Both the position numbers and the translations under genes were made by a program. A stretch of DNA of 64,000 bases from Pseudonocardia thermophila (GTDB taxonomy: Bacteria; Actinomycetota; Actinomycetes; Mycobacteriales; Pseudonocardiaceae). This document shows positions 17,966 through 31,917 of the stretch, piece after piece. The stretch lies in the NCBI RefSeq assembly GCF_900142365.1, contig NZ_FRAP01000001.1:372001-436000 (forward strand), in the 5' to 3' direction. Below the pieces are notes generated by a model. The model saw nothing but the letters and a program-made list of their open reading frames with translations. It did no database searches and was not told where the DNA came from. Position 1 is the first letter of the stretch. The number at the start of each line of letters is the position of its first letter.

Positions 17966-19231
17966 GTGCTGTGGCTCTTCGGTCAGACCTGGATCTGGTA
18001 CCTGATCGCCTTCGCCGTCGGCGTGCTGGTCGCGTGGCTGCTGTTCGTGCTCCCGGCGCAGCGGCGCCTGCGGGCGGCCCAGGCCGCGGCCGCCAGCAGC
18101 GTCGGCACAGACGAGCGGACCTCCCTCCTCGACCGCGGTCCCGGTGGTGACGATTCCGAGCGCACCACCGTCGTCGACCCGTCCGTCGCCGACCGGACGC
18201 AGGCAGACGAGCCACCGACCGAGCAGTTCCCCGCGGTCGACTCCGCCCTCGCGCTGCTCGACACCCGCGCCGCCGGCCTGCCCATCGCTGAGGCGACCGC
18301 GCAGATCCCGATCGTCGGCGCCGCGGACGCGACCACGCAGATCCCGGTCGTCGAGCCCGAGGGCGAGAAGACGGAGAAGGCCGAGTCGGAGGCCGCCGCG
18401 GTCACCACGGCGATCCCGCTGGTGAAGACCGACAGGCGCGACAGCGAGACTGCGGACGGAGCCGGGGCGAAGTCCGGGGAGAAGACCGGGGAGAAGACGG
18501 AAGGCAAGGCCGCGGAAGCCGCCGGGGGGACCGCCGCCGAGGGCGCGCACACGGCCGCCGAGGCCGCAGTGGTGGACACGGAGGCCGCGAGGGTCGAAGC
18601 CGAGAGCAGCGAACCTGGCGGAGTCGCCGACGCCGCCGCGGCCACGACGGTCATCGCCACCGGCGCCACGGCCACCGCCGGAGAGTCCGAAGCGGACGCG
18701 GGCGAAGCGCCGAAGACCACTGCAGACACCACCGCAGACACCGCGGATGCCGACGGCGCCACCACCGCGATCGACGCCGGCGCCGCGGAGGGCGCCACGA
18801 CGGTGATCGCGACCGGCGCTGCCGCTGGGAGCACCGCCACCGATGGCACCGTCACCGATGGCACCGCCACCGATGGCACTGCCACCGATGGCACTGCCGC
18901 TGAGGGCGGCGCGGCCGAGACGACCACGGCGATCGACACGAGCGAAGCCCGGGGCAACGGCGCCGGCGACGAAACCGCTGCCGTTGCCGCGACGGCCACC
19001 GTCGAGGCGCCCTACGGTCCGGGCTCGGCGAAGCCGAACCCGGACGGCTCGGCCCCCGGCCCCGAGTTCACGATCAAGGGAAACGCGAACTCGATGCTCT
19101 ACCACACCCCGGACTCCCCGTACTACGCCCGCACCCGGGCAGAGGCGTGGTTCAGCTCGACCGAGGCCGCGGAGGCCGCCGGGTTCGCACCGTGGAACCG
19201 CCGCCGCTCCGGCGAGAACGGGAACAGCTGA
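17966..19231 (+). CDS. Membrane-anchored Ala/Thr/Glu-rich protein with C-terminal Sunset-type domain (ArfC-like)
   Basis: Protein of 421 aa with one N-terminal helix ('[19 protein letters not shown]', residues about 10-28). A long low-complexity acidic Ala/Thr/Gly region of about 300 residues follows. The conserved C-terminal module of about 45 residues has '[17 protein letters not shown]' and '[20 protein letters not shown]', a Sunset-type domain found in several actinobacterial proteins. GTG 17966 follows CTGGAGGA. The middle contains four 15-bp tandem repeats. Third place in an arfABC-like operon fits ArfC (Rv0901), which also has an N-terminal helix. The disordered middle makes sequence comparison unreliable there. 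Confidence 0.75.
   Translation: MLWLFGQTWIWYLIAFAVGVLVAWLLFVLPAQRRLRAAQAAAASSVGTDERTSLLDRGPGGDDSERTTVVDPSVADRTQADEPPTEQFPAVDSALALLDTRAAGLPIAEATAQIPIVGAADATTQIPVVEPEGEKTEKAESEAAAVTTAIPLVKTDRRDSETADGAGAKSGEKTGEKTEGKAAEAAGGTAAEGAHTAAEAAVVDTEAARVEAESSEPGGVADAAAATTVIATGATATAGESEADAGEAPKTTADTTADTADADGATTAIDAGAAEGATTVIATGAAAGSTATDGTVTDGTATDGTATDGTAAEGGAAETTTAIDTSEARGNGAGDETAAVAATATVEAPYGPGSAKPNPDGSAPGPEFTIKGNANSMLYHTPDSPYYARTRAEAWFSSTEAAEAAGFAPWNRRRSGENGNS
18839..18898 (+). repeat. Four 15-bp tandem repeats encoding [10 protein letters not shown]
   Basis: Four consecutive units of ACCGATGGCACCGTC or a close variant lie inside the ArfC-like gene. Units 3 and 4 are identical. They keep frame and probably vary in number by slippage. 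Confidence 0.85.
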
Positions 19232-19448
19232 CCGCATCGGACGCTCAGGACCGATCCTGCGACGCTGGCACCGAACGTGCCCAGTGGCAGCGCTCAGGGG
19301 CGTGGTGCAAGGGGCCGCCGCGCGCTCGCGCAGTCACTCGGCAGTCGCTTCCCGGAGCACGCCCCGCAGACCTCCGGTGGGAACGGAAGCGGTGTGGGTG
19401 GCCACAGAGCAGCGCCGCCGGCCCCGGGGAGCGGGATGATGGGCCGCG

Positions 19449-20528
19449 ATGACCGCCGCTCTGGGCCGCTGGGCCGTGCTGATCGTGCTCACCGCAGCCG
19501 TGGCAGCGGCCCTGATCGCGGCGTCGGTGCCCACAGCGGCGCTGTTCGCCGGGCTCCTCGTCGCGACCTGCCTCGCCCTCGCCGGGCGGGCCCCGGCCCG
19601 GGTGCCGCGGCCCGCGTTCGTGTGCGGGCAGGCGGTCATCGGCGTGGTCATCGGGCTGATGGCCAGCCCGGACACGCTCGCCGGCCTGGCGCAGGACTGG
19701 CTGCCGGTGCTGCTGATCAGCGTCGCCACGCTGGTCCTGTCCTCGTCGGCCGGGCTGCTGCTCGGGCTGCGCCGCGGCGTGTCCGCCCTGACCGGGATGT
19801 TCGCGCTGACCGCGGGCGGCGCGTCCGGGATGGTCGCGATGAGCCGCGAGCTCGGCGCGGACGACCGCGTCGTCGTGGTCGCCCAGTACCTGCGGGCCGG
19901 GCTCGTCGCGGCGTCGACCCCGCTGGTGGCGATGGCCTTCTACGGCGCGGCCGTGGGGGTCGGGGCGCCGGCCGGTCCGGCCGGGGCGCCCTGGTGGCAG
20001 GGGCTACTGGTGCTGGCGATCTGCGTCGGCGCCGGGATCCCGCTGGCACGGCTGACCCGCATGCCCTCCGGTGGCCTGCTCGGGCCGATGCTGGTCGCGA
20101 TCGCGCTCAACCTGGCCGGGCTCGTCCCCGGGGTGACCGTGCCGACGCTGGTCGTCGACCTCGGCTACGCGGTGATCGGGTGGCAGGCCGGGATCGGGTT
20201 CACCCGGTCCAGCCTGAAGACGGTGCTCGGCGCGCTCCCGGCGATGCTCGCGCTCATCGTCGCGGTGAGCGTCGCCTGCGCCGGTCTCGGGCTCGCGCTC
20301 TCCGCGCTCACCGGCGCGTCCCTGCTCGACGGCTACCTCGCGACCACCCCCGGCGGCGTGTACGCGGCACTCGCCACCGCCATCTCCTCCGGCTCGGACG
20401 TGACGTTCGTGGTCGCCGTGCAGGTGCTGCGGGTGATCCTCCTGCTGCTGGTGACACCGCTGTTGGCCCGGCTCGCGAACCGCCGCGCCGGGGTGGGCGC
20501 CACGAACGCCGACACCGAGGACGACTGA
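19449..20528 (+). CDS. AbrB-family (COG3180) membrane protein
   Basis: Polytopic membrane protein (359 aa) of the AbrB duplication family, often mislabelled 'ammonia monooxygenase regulator'. It is probably a transporter of unknown substrate. About ten helices fall in two similar halves, each with the conserved Gly/Ser-rich turn, for example 'FALTAGGASGMVAMSRELG' in the first and 'TTPGGVYAALATAISSGSD' in the second. ATG 19449 is used. The gap of 217 bp before it shows no clear signals. It reads away from the response-regulator gene, whose end faces its own. Confidence 0.85.
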   Translation: MTAALGRWAVLIVLTAAVAAALIAASVPTAALFAGLLVATCLALAGRAPARVPRPAFVCGQAVIGVVIGLMASPDTLAGLAQDWLPVLLISVATLVLSSSAGLLLGLRRGVSALTGMFALTAGGASGMVAMSRELGADDRVVVVAQYLRAGLVAASTPLVAMAFYGAAVGVGAPAGPAGAPWWQGLLVLAICVGAGIPLARLTRMPSGGLLGPMLVAIALNLAGLVPGVTVPTLVVDLGYAVIGWQAGIGFTRSSLKTVLGALPAMLALIVAVSVACAGLGLALSALTGASLLDGYLATTPGGVYAALATAISSGSDVTFVVAVQVLRVILLLLVTPLLARLANRRAGVGATNADTEDD

Positions 20529-20548
20529 CACCGCGGAAGACTGACGCA

Positions 20549-21072
20549 TCAGGTGGGCTCGCGGGCCTCCCGCAGCCGCGCCATGGCCTCCTCCACCGCC
20601 GGCGGATCGCCCTCCAGCAGCCGCAGCGCGTCGTCCACGCCCGACCGCAGCCGCGCGCACTCCGCCGCCTGGTCCGCCACCTGCATGTGCATCGTCCACA
20701 GATCGACGAACACCGCCACCTTCGACCGCAGCACCCACGGATCGAACGGCTTGGTGATGTAGTCGACCGCGCCCGCCTGGTAGCCGCGGAACGCCAGGTG
20801 CGGGTCGTAGTCCACCGCGGTGAGGAACAGGATCGGGATGTGCCGGGTCCGCTCCCGCTGCTTGACGTGCCCGGCCGTCTCGAAACCGTCCATGCCCGGC
20901 ATGTGCGCGTCGAGCAGGATCACCGCGTAGTCCTCGACGAGCAGCCTCTTGAGCGCGTCCTCCCCGCTGGTGACCGCCACGATCTCGACGGGGAGCCCCT
21001 CCAGGATCGCGGTCAGGGCCAGCAGGTTCTCCCGCCGGTCGTCGACGGCCAGCACCCGGGCCGTGCGCGTGG

Positions 21073-21076
<4 letters not shown>
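20549..21076 (-). CDS. Response regulator, receiver domain with short C-terminal helix
   Basis: Receiver-domain protein (175 aa) without a DNA-binding output. The acidic pair D12/D13 ('LAVDDRR'), the phosphoacceptor D56 ('VILLDAHMPGMDGF'), T86 and K109 ('DYITKPFDP') are all present. The last 50 residues form a charged helical tail. Its start overlaps the hybrid-kinase stop as ATGA, so the two proteins are co-translated. It is likely the phosphorelay partner of that kinase. Possible outputs include the divergent SpoIIE-type phosphatase. Confidence 0.92.
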
Positions 21077-25674
<4,598 letters not shown>

Positions 25675-25967
25675 GATCGCAGCCCTCCCACGCAGTGGTG
25701 CGAAAGACGCCGGCCCGCTGGTTCGATCATCGGCCGCTTCGCGCACCGGGAGGAGCCGGGCGCCCACCGCACGCCCGACCCTAGCGCCCCATCGCGGAAG
25801 GGTCGCCACCGAACTCGGCGGCCCAGCCGGGTCGCAGGCGGTGGCCGGCTCCTCTGGTGTCGGTCGACCATCCCCGGTGGGGCGCCAGCAGCGCAACGCG
25901 CACTGCGGCGAGCGGACCACCGAGCCGCGTCGAGCGGACCGCGCCCGGGCAGGGCACACTGCACGTC

Positions 25968-28055
25968 GTGCCCTCACAGCTCGAGCGGCGGATGCGCTTG
26001 CCGCCCGATGCGCGCTCCCCCGCGCGGGCGCGGCGCATGCTCCAGGACGCCCTGCGAGAGGCCGAGACCGCGGCGGCCGCGGCCGGCGCCGGGCCGGTGG
26101 ACGCGCTCGCCGACACCGTCGTGCTGCTGGCCAGCGAGCTGTGCGAGAACGCCGTCCTGCACGCGGGCACCGAGTTCGAGGTCGAGCTGGTCGTCACCCC
26201 GGCCGAGATCACGGTGTCGGTCACCGACCGCGGCCAGGGCGCGCTGGAGCTGCACCTGGCCAAGCCGCGCCGCCAGTACGGGCGCGCCGCCACCCACGGC
26301 CGCGGCCTGGAGCTGGTGCAGCGGCTCGCCACCACGTGGGGCACCCGGCACGAATCGGACGGGCGGCACGTCATCTGGTTCTCCATCGCCCGCACCCCCG
26401 AGGCCGCGGCGCCCGAACGGCCGGTGAGCGTGCCCGACCCGGAGCGGGTGTGGTCGGACGCCGAGCAGGCCCGCTGGCTGCTGCACGTGCCGCCGTCGCT
26501 GATCGAGCGGCTGGAGCCCATGGAGCTGGTGGCCGAGCTCGTGCGGCGGCTGCGCGAGCTGCTGCGGGCCGAGTCGGTCAGCGTCGAGGTCGACGAGGGC
26601 GACGGCGCCGGCGTCCGGGAGGTGGCCCGCGACGGCATCGGCCGCTCCCCCCTCGACCGGCGCACCGCCGTCGAGGTGCCGCTGCCGGTCACCCCGCCGC
26701 TGCGCGGCACCCTGCGCGTCACGCACCGGCGCGACCGCCCGGAAGCCGAGCTGGCCCCCGACCGGGTCCGCGACCTGACCGAACTGATCGCCTACCGGGT
26801 CGCGATGGCGGTCGAGTCGCGCTGGCTGCGCGCCGTCGACCAGCGCCGCCGCGCGTGGATGACCTACCTCGCCGAGACCAGCGAGCTGCTCGGCCAGTCC
26901 CTCGACGTCGATCTCACCGTGGCCGTCGTGCCGCAGGTGGTGGTGCCGCGGCTGGGCCGCTGGTGCGCGGTGCACCTGCTGGAGCCCGACGGTCGGCTGA
27001 AGCTGGCTGCGCTCACCCACGCCGACGAGAACGAGATCACCGAGCTGCGCGCCGTCCTCGATCCCGAGGTCCGCCCGGGGATGCCCGCCGAGCTGCGATC
27101 CGTGCTCAACGAGCTGGTCCGCGACGCTGTCGCGCCGGTCCGCGTCACCGCACCGGCCGACGCGCTGGCGCTGCCGCTGCGCACCCGCGGCCGCACGATC
27201 GGCGTGCTGCTCATCGGCCGTCCCGCCGGCCGTCCGCACAACCCCGAGGACGTCGTGCTGGCCGGCGACATCGCCCGCCGCGCCGCACTTGCCATCCACA
27301 ACGCGCAGAGCACCGCCGCGCACGTCGCGGTCTCCCAGGAACTTCAGCAGGCCCTGCTGCCGCGCGCGTTGCCCGTCGTGCCCGGGCTGGACTTCGCCGC
27401 CGCCTACCTGCCGGCCAGCACCGGCAGCGACGTCGGCGGCGACTTCTACGACGTGCTCACCGTTGATCCGGCGCACTGGCTGGTGTCGATCGGCGACGTC
27501 TGCGGCAAGGGCGCGCGGGCCGCGGCTCGCACCGGCCTGGTCCGCGACGTGCTGCGGGTGCTCGTGCGCGATCACCGCTCGCTCCAGCAGGCGATCGAGG
27601 TGCTCAACGCGGTGATGATGGAGGCCGCCGATCCGCTGCAGTTCTGCACGCTCGCGGCCGCCATGGTGAGCCGCCCACCGCTCAGCGGCGGAGGCCTGGA
27701 CGTCGAGCTTGTGCTGGCCGGGCACCTGCAGCCGGTCGTGGTGCGGCACACCGGCAAGGCCGAGCTGATCGGGGTGTTCGGCACCGCGGTCGGGCTGGTC
27801 CCGACCGTGCAGCTGGAGTGCACCCGCCACCACCTGGAGCCCGGCGACGTCCTGCTCGTCTACACCGACGGGGTCACCGAGCGCCGCCGCGGCACCGAGC
27901 AGTTCGGCACCGAACGCCTGCTGGACGTCGCGGCCGGCGCCGCCGGGGGCACCGCCGCCGCCGTCGTCGAGGCGACCCGGGAGGCGGTCGAGCGGTTCTC
28001 CCCCGAGCCGATGGACGACGACGTGGCCCTCCTCGCGGTGCGGGCAGCCCCGTGA
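25968..28055 (+). CDS. SpoIIE-type serine phosphatase with N-terminal RsbW-like ATPase domain
   Basis: Cytoplasmic signalling protein (about 695 aa). Residues of about 20-145 form an HATPase_c/RsbW anti-sigma-kinase-like domain ('LLASELCENAVLHAG', 'VTDRGQG', 'HGRGLELVQRLA'). A middle GAF-like region spans about 250-430. The C-terminal PP2C/SpoIIE domain (about 445-690) has metal-binding Asp residues in 'GSDVGGDFYDV' and 'IGDVCGKG', and 'VYTDGVTE'. Kinase-like and phosphatase modules in one chain are typical of partner-switching regulators that act on STAS anti-anti-sigma proteins. The GTG start is uncertain, with only a weak ribosome-binding site. It diverges from the HAMP kinase across 293 bp in which I see no clear element. 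Confidence 0.88.
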   Translation: MPSQLERRMRLPPDARSPARARRMLQDALREAETAAAAAGAGPVDALADTVVLLASELCENAVLHAGTEFEVELVVTPAEITVSVTDRGQGALELHLAKPRRQYGRAATHGRGLELVQRLATTWGTRHESDGRHVIWFSIARTPEAAAPERPVSVPDPERVWSDAEQARWLLHVPPSLIERLEPMELVAELVRRLRELLRAESVSVEVDEGDGAGVREVARDGIGRSPLDRRTAVEVPLPVTPPLRGTLRVTHRRDRPEAELAPDRVRDLTELIAYRVAMAVESRWLRAVDQRRRAWMTYLAETSELLGQSLDVDLTVAVVPQVVVPRLGRWCAVHLLEPDGRLKLAALTHADENEITELRAVLDPEVRPGMPAELRSVLNELVRDAVAPVRVTAPADALALPLRTRGRTIGVLLIGRPAGRPHNPEDVVLAGDIARRAALAIHNAQSTAAHVAVSQELQQALLPRALPVVPGLDFAAAYLPASTGSDVGGDFYDVLTVDPAHWLVSIGDVCGKGARAAARTGLVRDVLRVLVRDHRSLQQAIEVLNAVMMEAADPLQFCTLAAAMVSRPPLSGGGLDVELVLAGHLQPVVVRHTGKAELIGVFGTAVGLVPTVQLECTRHHLEPGDVLLVYTDGVTERRRGTEQFGTERLLDVAAGAAGGTAAAVVEATREAVERFSPEPMDDDVALLAVRAAP

Positions 28056-28124
28056 TGGTCAGCACGTGAAATGTCTGCGAACGGTCGCGCACCCGGCCGT
28101 CGGTGACGCATCCTGGTGGGGTCC

Positions 28125-29678
28125 GTGCGCTCGCTCGTCACGAGGATCCGAACGCTGCACCGCAACCCGCGCTCCGAACGCCCCGCTCTGCGTGACCCCG
28201 GGCTGAGGCGGGAACTCCGCTCCCGTCCGACGGTACTGCTGATCCTGTTCTGCCTGCTCGTCGGGCTGCCGGTCGCGATCCTGCTCACCCCGGCGCAGGA
28301 GGTCGTCGCGTTCGGCCAGCACATCGCGGTCGGAGCGCGCCCGCCGGAGCCGAACCTGTCCGGGCCGGCCCGGCTGGTCCAGGTCGGCAACACCGCGCTC
28401 GACATCGACCGCATCCAGGTCTACGGCCCGCTGCGCCCGCAGATCACGCTCGGCCCGATGCAGCGCAACGCGGCGTCGGAGGCGATGTTCGATCCGCAGG
28501 CGGGTCCGGCGGCCGCCGCAGCCGCGGTGCAGGCCGTCACCGACGGGTTCCTCACGTGGTACGTGCTCGGCGGACTCGGCCTGCTGGCGTTCGCGCTGGT
28601 GTCGGCGGCCGCGGCCGCCGGGATCCGCACCCTGCTCGTGGTGCGTGCCCAGAGCCGGGCGGGTGCTGATCACCAGCCGCTCGCGGACATCTGGGCCTAC
28701 TGCGTGCGCGCGGCCGGCCGGATGACCGTGCTGGCCACCACTGTCTCCGCGCTCGCGTGGCTCGCCTGCGGCTGGCTCGCCTACGACGGTGCCGCGGGCG
28801 GGCTCCAGGGCGTCAACTCGCTCACCCAGCTCGTCGGGGTTCGGCACGTGTCGCCGCCCCCCGCCGGTCCCGCCCTGATCGGGTTCAAGGGCGCGGTGAT
28901 CGGCGACTCGCGCGCGGCCCGTGTCGGCGGCCCGCCCGTCGGCGAGCGCGGCGACCGGGCCGACGACGCCGTGTGCGCCCGCAGCAGCGACTCGCTGGCC
29001 GTCGAGATCGGCCAGCTCATGCCCAGCAGAGTGTTGAACCTGGCCTGCCCGGACGCCACCGTCACCGAGGGGCTGCTCGGCCCGCAGGTCCGCGAGGGCG
29101 TCACGCTGCCCCCGCAGATCGCCTCGCTCAAGCAGTTGCAGGGCCTGGAGTTCGTCGTCGTGGTGATCGGCCCGAACGACGTGGGCTGGACCGACTTCCT
29201 GCGGTACTGCTACGGCGTGGCCGAGTGCGATGACGCGCTGACCGAGGGCGAGTTCACCTACCGGCTGGCCGCGTTCGACCAGGCCTTCGGCCAGCTGCTC
29301 GCCGAGCTGAACGATCTCCCCGGCCGACCGCAGGTGATCGTCACGACGTCGTACGACGTGTTCCCGCCCGGCTCCGAGCTCGACCCGGCGTGCCCCGACC
29401 TGCGCTTCCCCGGCACCCCCGGGCTCGACGCGCGCAAGGTGGACCTGTTCGCCGCGCGCAACGCCCAGCTCAACGAGGTGCTCACGACCGGCGCCGAGAA
29501 GTACGGGTTCTCCGTGGCCCGCCCGGCGCTGCGACCGCTGTGCACTGACGGCACCCCGGAGCTCGGCCCGGACCTGCAGGGCATCGACAACCCGAACGCG
29601 TTCCACCCGACCGGGGTGGGCTCGCTCCGGATCGCGTCGGCCGTGGTCCGGCTCATCGCGCCGAACGCCACGTCCTGA
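28125..29678 (+). CDS. Membrane-anchored SGNH/GDSL hydrolase-like protein
   Basis: Protein of about 517 aa with two membrane segments (about residues 36-56 and 145-170, with a further hydrophobic stretch near 205-225) and a C-terminal extracytoplasmic SGNH domain. Block I reads 'GAVIGDSRAAR' with the nucleophile Ser, block III has 'GPNDVG', and block V 'NAFHPTG' gives the catalytic His. The domain likely removes or adds acyl groups on an envelope substrate. GTG 28125 is favoured by GGTGGGG just upstream; GTG 28116 is an alternative. It stops one base before the convergent gene's stop (shared TGATCA). Confidence 0.82.
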   Translation: MRSLVTRIRTLHRNPRSERPALRDPGLRRELRSRPTVLLILFCLLVGLPVAILLTPAQEVVAFGQHIAVGARPPEPNLSGPARLVQVGNTALDIDRIQVYGPLRPQITLGPMQRNAASEAMFDPQAGPAAAAAAVQAVTDGFLTWYVLGGLGLLAFALVSAAAAAGIRTLLVVRAQSRAGADHQPLADIWAYCVRAAGRMTVLATTVSALAWLACGWLAYDGAAGGLQGVNSLTQLVGVRHVSPPPAGPALIGFKGAVIGDSRAARVGGPPVGERGDRADDAVCARSSDSLAVEIGQLMPSRVLNLACPDATVTEGLLGPQVREGVTLPPQIASLKQLQGLEFVVVVIGPNDVGWTDFLRYCYGVAECDDALTEGEFTYRLAAFDQAFGQLLAELNDLPGRPQVIVTTSYDVFPPGSELDPACPDLRFPGTPGLDARKVDLFAARNAQLNEVLTTGAEKYGFSVARPALRPLCTDGTPELGPDLQGIDNPNAFHPTGVGSLRIASAVVRLIAPNATS

Positions 29679-30473
29679 TCAGGCCGGTCGGTCGCGGACG
29701 ACCAGTGGGAGGACGAGCAGCGCGACCGCCCAGACCAGCGCCGCTGCCCCGCCGGTGACGCCGAGGCTCGCGAGCTCGTCGGGCCACCGCAGCGAGAAAG
29801 CGCCCAGTCCGGCCGCGGCGAGCGCCGGGAACACCGTGCCGACGCGCCAGCGCGGCTGCCCCGCCCCCTGCGCGAGCGCCACGACCACCGTGGCACCGGC
29901 GATCGTCAGCCCGAACCCCGCCTGCATCGGCAGGTGCGCGAGGCCCCACGTGTCGTCGTCGGCCACCCCGGCGTACGCATGACGCAGCACCACGACCGCG
30001 TAGGCGACGGCACCGATCAACGCGATCAGGGAGAGGACCGCGAGCAGTGGGTGGCAGCTCCGCAGCGACAGCGGCGGGAACCGGAGCGATCGCCGAGCCA
30101 CCAGCGCCGGGACGAACGCGCTGACCTCGAGGAACAGCGCGGGCAGCACCTGTCCGGGGGCGAACCCGGCCACGGCGGCGACGAGGACGGCCGCGGCCGC
30201 CGCGAGCACCTGCTGCAGCAGGATCGTCGCGGCCGGGCGCACCGCCCACGCCAGCAGCGGCAGCATGACCAGCACCGTGTAGAGCAGGCCCCAGCCGGCC
30301 TCCACCAGGAGGAAGTGGCGGAACCGCGGATCCTCCGCCACGGCCGTGGCGAGGTCGACGAGCCCGAAGAAGAGCACGCCCCAGAACAGGGCGAACACAA
30401 CGGCGAGCGCCCGGGCCACCCACTCGGCCCGCGGCCGCGCCGCGGGTGCGGTCGTGGCAGGATCACTGGTCAC
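29679..30473 (-). CDS. Polytopic membrane protein of unknown function
   Basis: A 264-aa protein with about seven hydrophobic segments and short loops, for example 'VFALFWGVLFFGLVDLATAV' near residue 25 and a terminal 'ALVWAVALLVLPLVV'. No catalytic motif is recognisable. GTG 30473 starts MTSDPATT. It is divergent from dinB (38 bp gap) and abuts the SGNH hydrolase stop. I do not recognise the family. Confidence 0.7.
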   Translation of the reverse strand: MTSDPATTAPAARPRAEWVARALAVVFALFWGVLFFGLVDLATAVAEDPRFRHFLLVEAGWGLLYTVLVMLPLLAWAVRPAATILLQQVLAAAAAVLVAAVAGFAPGQVLPALFLEVSAFVPALVARRSLRFPPLSLRSCHPLLAVLSLIALIGAVAYAVVVLRHAYAGVADDDTWGLAHLPMQAGFGLTIAGATVVVALAQGAGQPRWRVGTVFPALAAAGLGAFSLRWPDELASLGVTGGAAALVWAVALLVLPLVVRDRPA

Positions 30474-30510
30474 TCGCGACTTCTACCACCCCGGGGCAGG
30501 ATCGGGTGCC

Positions 30511-31536
30511 GTGGCCTACTGGGTCCTGCACGTCGATCTCGACCAGTTCATCGCCGCGGTGGAGCTGCTGCGGCGCCCCGAGCTGGCCGGGCGCCCGGTC
30601 GTGGTCGGCGGCAGCGGCGATCCCACCCAGCGCGGCGTGGTCGCCACCGCCTCGTACGAGGCCCGCGAGTACGGGGTGCGGTCGGGCATGCCGCTGCGCA
30701 CCGCGCTGAAGCGCTGCCCCGACGCGGTGTACCTGCCCGTCGACAAGCCCACCTACGAGGAGGCGTCGGCCGGGGTGATGGCGGTGCTGCGGGAGTTCCC
30801 GGTGATCGTCGAGGTGATGGGCTGGGACGAGGCGTTCGTCGGCGGCGAGACCGACGATCCCGAGGCGCTGGCCGCCGAGATCCAGGTCGCGGTGCTGGAG
30901 CGGACCCGGCTGCACTGCTCGATCGGCATCGGCGACAACCTGCTGCGCGCCAAGATCGCGACCGAGTTCGGCAAGCCGCGCGGCCGGTTCCGGCTCACCA
31001 AGGAGAACTGGTTCGACGTGATGGGCGAACGGCCCGTGACCACGCTGTGGGGCATCGGCGCCAAGACCGCCCGCAAGCTGGAGGATCGCGGGATCCGCAC
31101 CGTGCGGGAGCTGGCCGCCGCCGATCCCGCGGCACTGGCCGCCGAGCTCGGCCCCACGATGGGCCCCTACTACGTGCAGCTCGGCCGCGGCCTGGGCCGG
31201 CGTGTCGTGGAGGGCACGCCGTGGGTGCCGCGGTCACACGGGCGTGAGGTCACTTTCCAGGAGAACCTCACCGACTGGGCGCAGGTGCGCCGCGAGGTCG
31301 CCGCCCTGGCCCGGACCGTCGCCGCCGAGCTGCAGGAGGAGGGCCGCCCCGCTGCTCGGGTCGGCGTCAAGGTGCGGTTCGCGCCGTTCGTCACCCACAC
31401 CCGCAGCACGACGCTCGCCGCGCCCACACTGGATCCCGACGCGCTGGAGAACGCGGCCCTGCAGGTGCTGGACCTGTTCCGGCCCGGGCGGGCCGTGCGG
31501 TTGCTCGGGGTGCGGGCGGAGTTCGAGCGCTCGTGA
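30511..31536 (+). CDS. dinB2: Y-family DNA polymerase, DinB2-like
   Basis: Translesion DNA polymerase (341 aa) without exonuclease. The palm begins 'YWVLHVDLDQFIAAVELL' with metal-binding D9. The second acidic motif is 'VMGWDEAFVG' (D and E), a pattern seen in the mycobacterial DinB2 branch instead of YSIDEA. A helix-hairpin-helix 'LWGIGAKTARKLEDRGI' and a little-finger domain follow. The position that is an aromatic steric gate in E. coli DinB (F13) is Ile14 here; mycobacterial DinB2 has Leu at this place. No beta-clamp motif is obvious at the C-terminus. The GTG at 30511 is the likely start. It is a single gene after a 38-bp divergent gap. Confidence 0.9.
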   Translation: MAYWVLHVDLDQFIAAVELLRRPELAGRPVVVGGSGDPTQRGVVATASYEAREYGVRSGMPLRTALKRCPDAVYLPVDKPTYEEASAGVMAVLREFPVIVEVMGWDEAFVGGETDDPEALAAEIQVAVLERTRLHCSIGIGDNLLRAKIATEFGKPRGRFRLTKENWFDVMGERPVTTLWGIGAKTARKLEDRGIRTVRELAAADPAALAAELGPTMGPYYVQLGRGLGRRVVEGTPWVPRSHGREVTFQENLTDWAQVRREVAALARTVAAELQEEGRPAARVGVKVRFAPFVTHTRSTTLAAPTLDPDALENAALQVLDLFRPGRAVRLLGVRAEFERS

Positions 31537-31781
31537 CCACGACGAGGGGCCGCGGCACCCACCGCGGGCTACGCCCACTCTGCTGCTCGGGCGGCCGGGT
31601 CGGGCCTGACGATCCGCCGCGTTGCTGATCGGCTCCCTGTTCGCGGACTCGACCACGACGGAAGACGTCGCGACGCCGCGCACCCCGGGCGGGCGGCCCG
31701 CGCGGTGGCGGACGCCGCACTCGATGTGGAAGCCACTTTCATCCGAAATTCAATGTCATTAGTATGTGCCTCGCTGATGGA

Positions 31782-31801
31782 CCTCGCCAACGTCGGCGAG
31801 G
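31782..31801. promoter_or_regulatory. Inverted repeat before the mftA-like peptide gene
   Basis: CCTCGCC (31782-31788) and GGCGAGG (31795-31801) are perfect 7-bp arms with 6-bp spacing, 20 bp before the peptide ATG and just after an unusually AT-rich stretch (31735-31765). This could be an operator at the promoter of the remnant cluster. Confidence 0.4.
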
Positions 31802-31821
31802 AGGCTCGAGAGGAGCACTCC

Positions 31822-31917
31822 ATGGATCGTCTTCCGACCGCTGGGACGGAGACCGCCGCCGCATCGGACGCCCTCATCGAGGAAGCGGCGATCGACGGCC
31901 TGCGCGACGGCTGCTGA
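31822..31917 (+). pseudogene. Possible degenerate mycofactocin precursor peptide (mftA-like)
   Basis: A 31-codon reading frame with a strong GAGAGGAG ribosome-binding site 6 bases before its ATG. The peptide starts MDRLPT and ends 'LIEEAAIDGLRDGC'. Intact MftA peptides are about 30 residues, start with MD and end '(L)VEEVSIDGMCGVY', the last Val-Tyr being the substrate of MftC. Here the leader-like EE-x-x-IDG core is kept but the terminal Val-Tyr is lost, so it could not give mycofactocin. A mycofactocin-type SDR lies 550 bp downstream. It could instead be an unrelated short peptide; the similarity is short. Confidence 0.45.
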
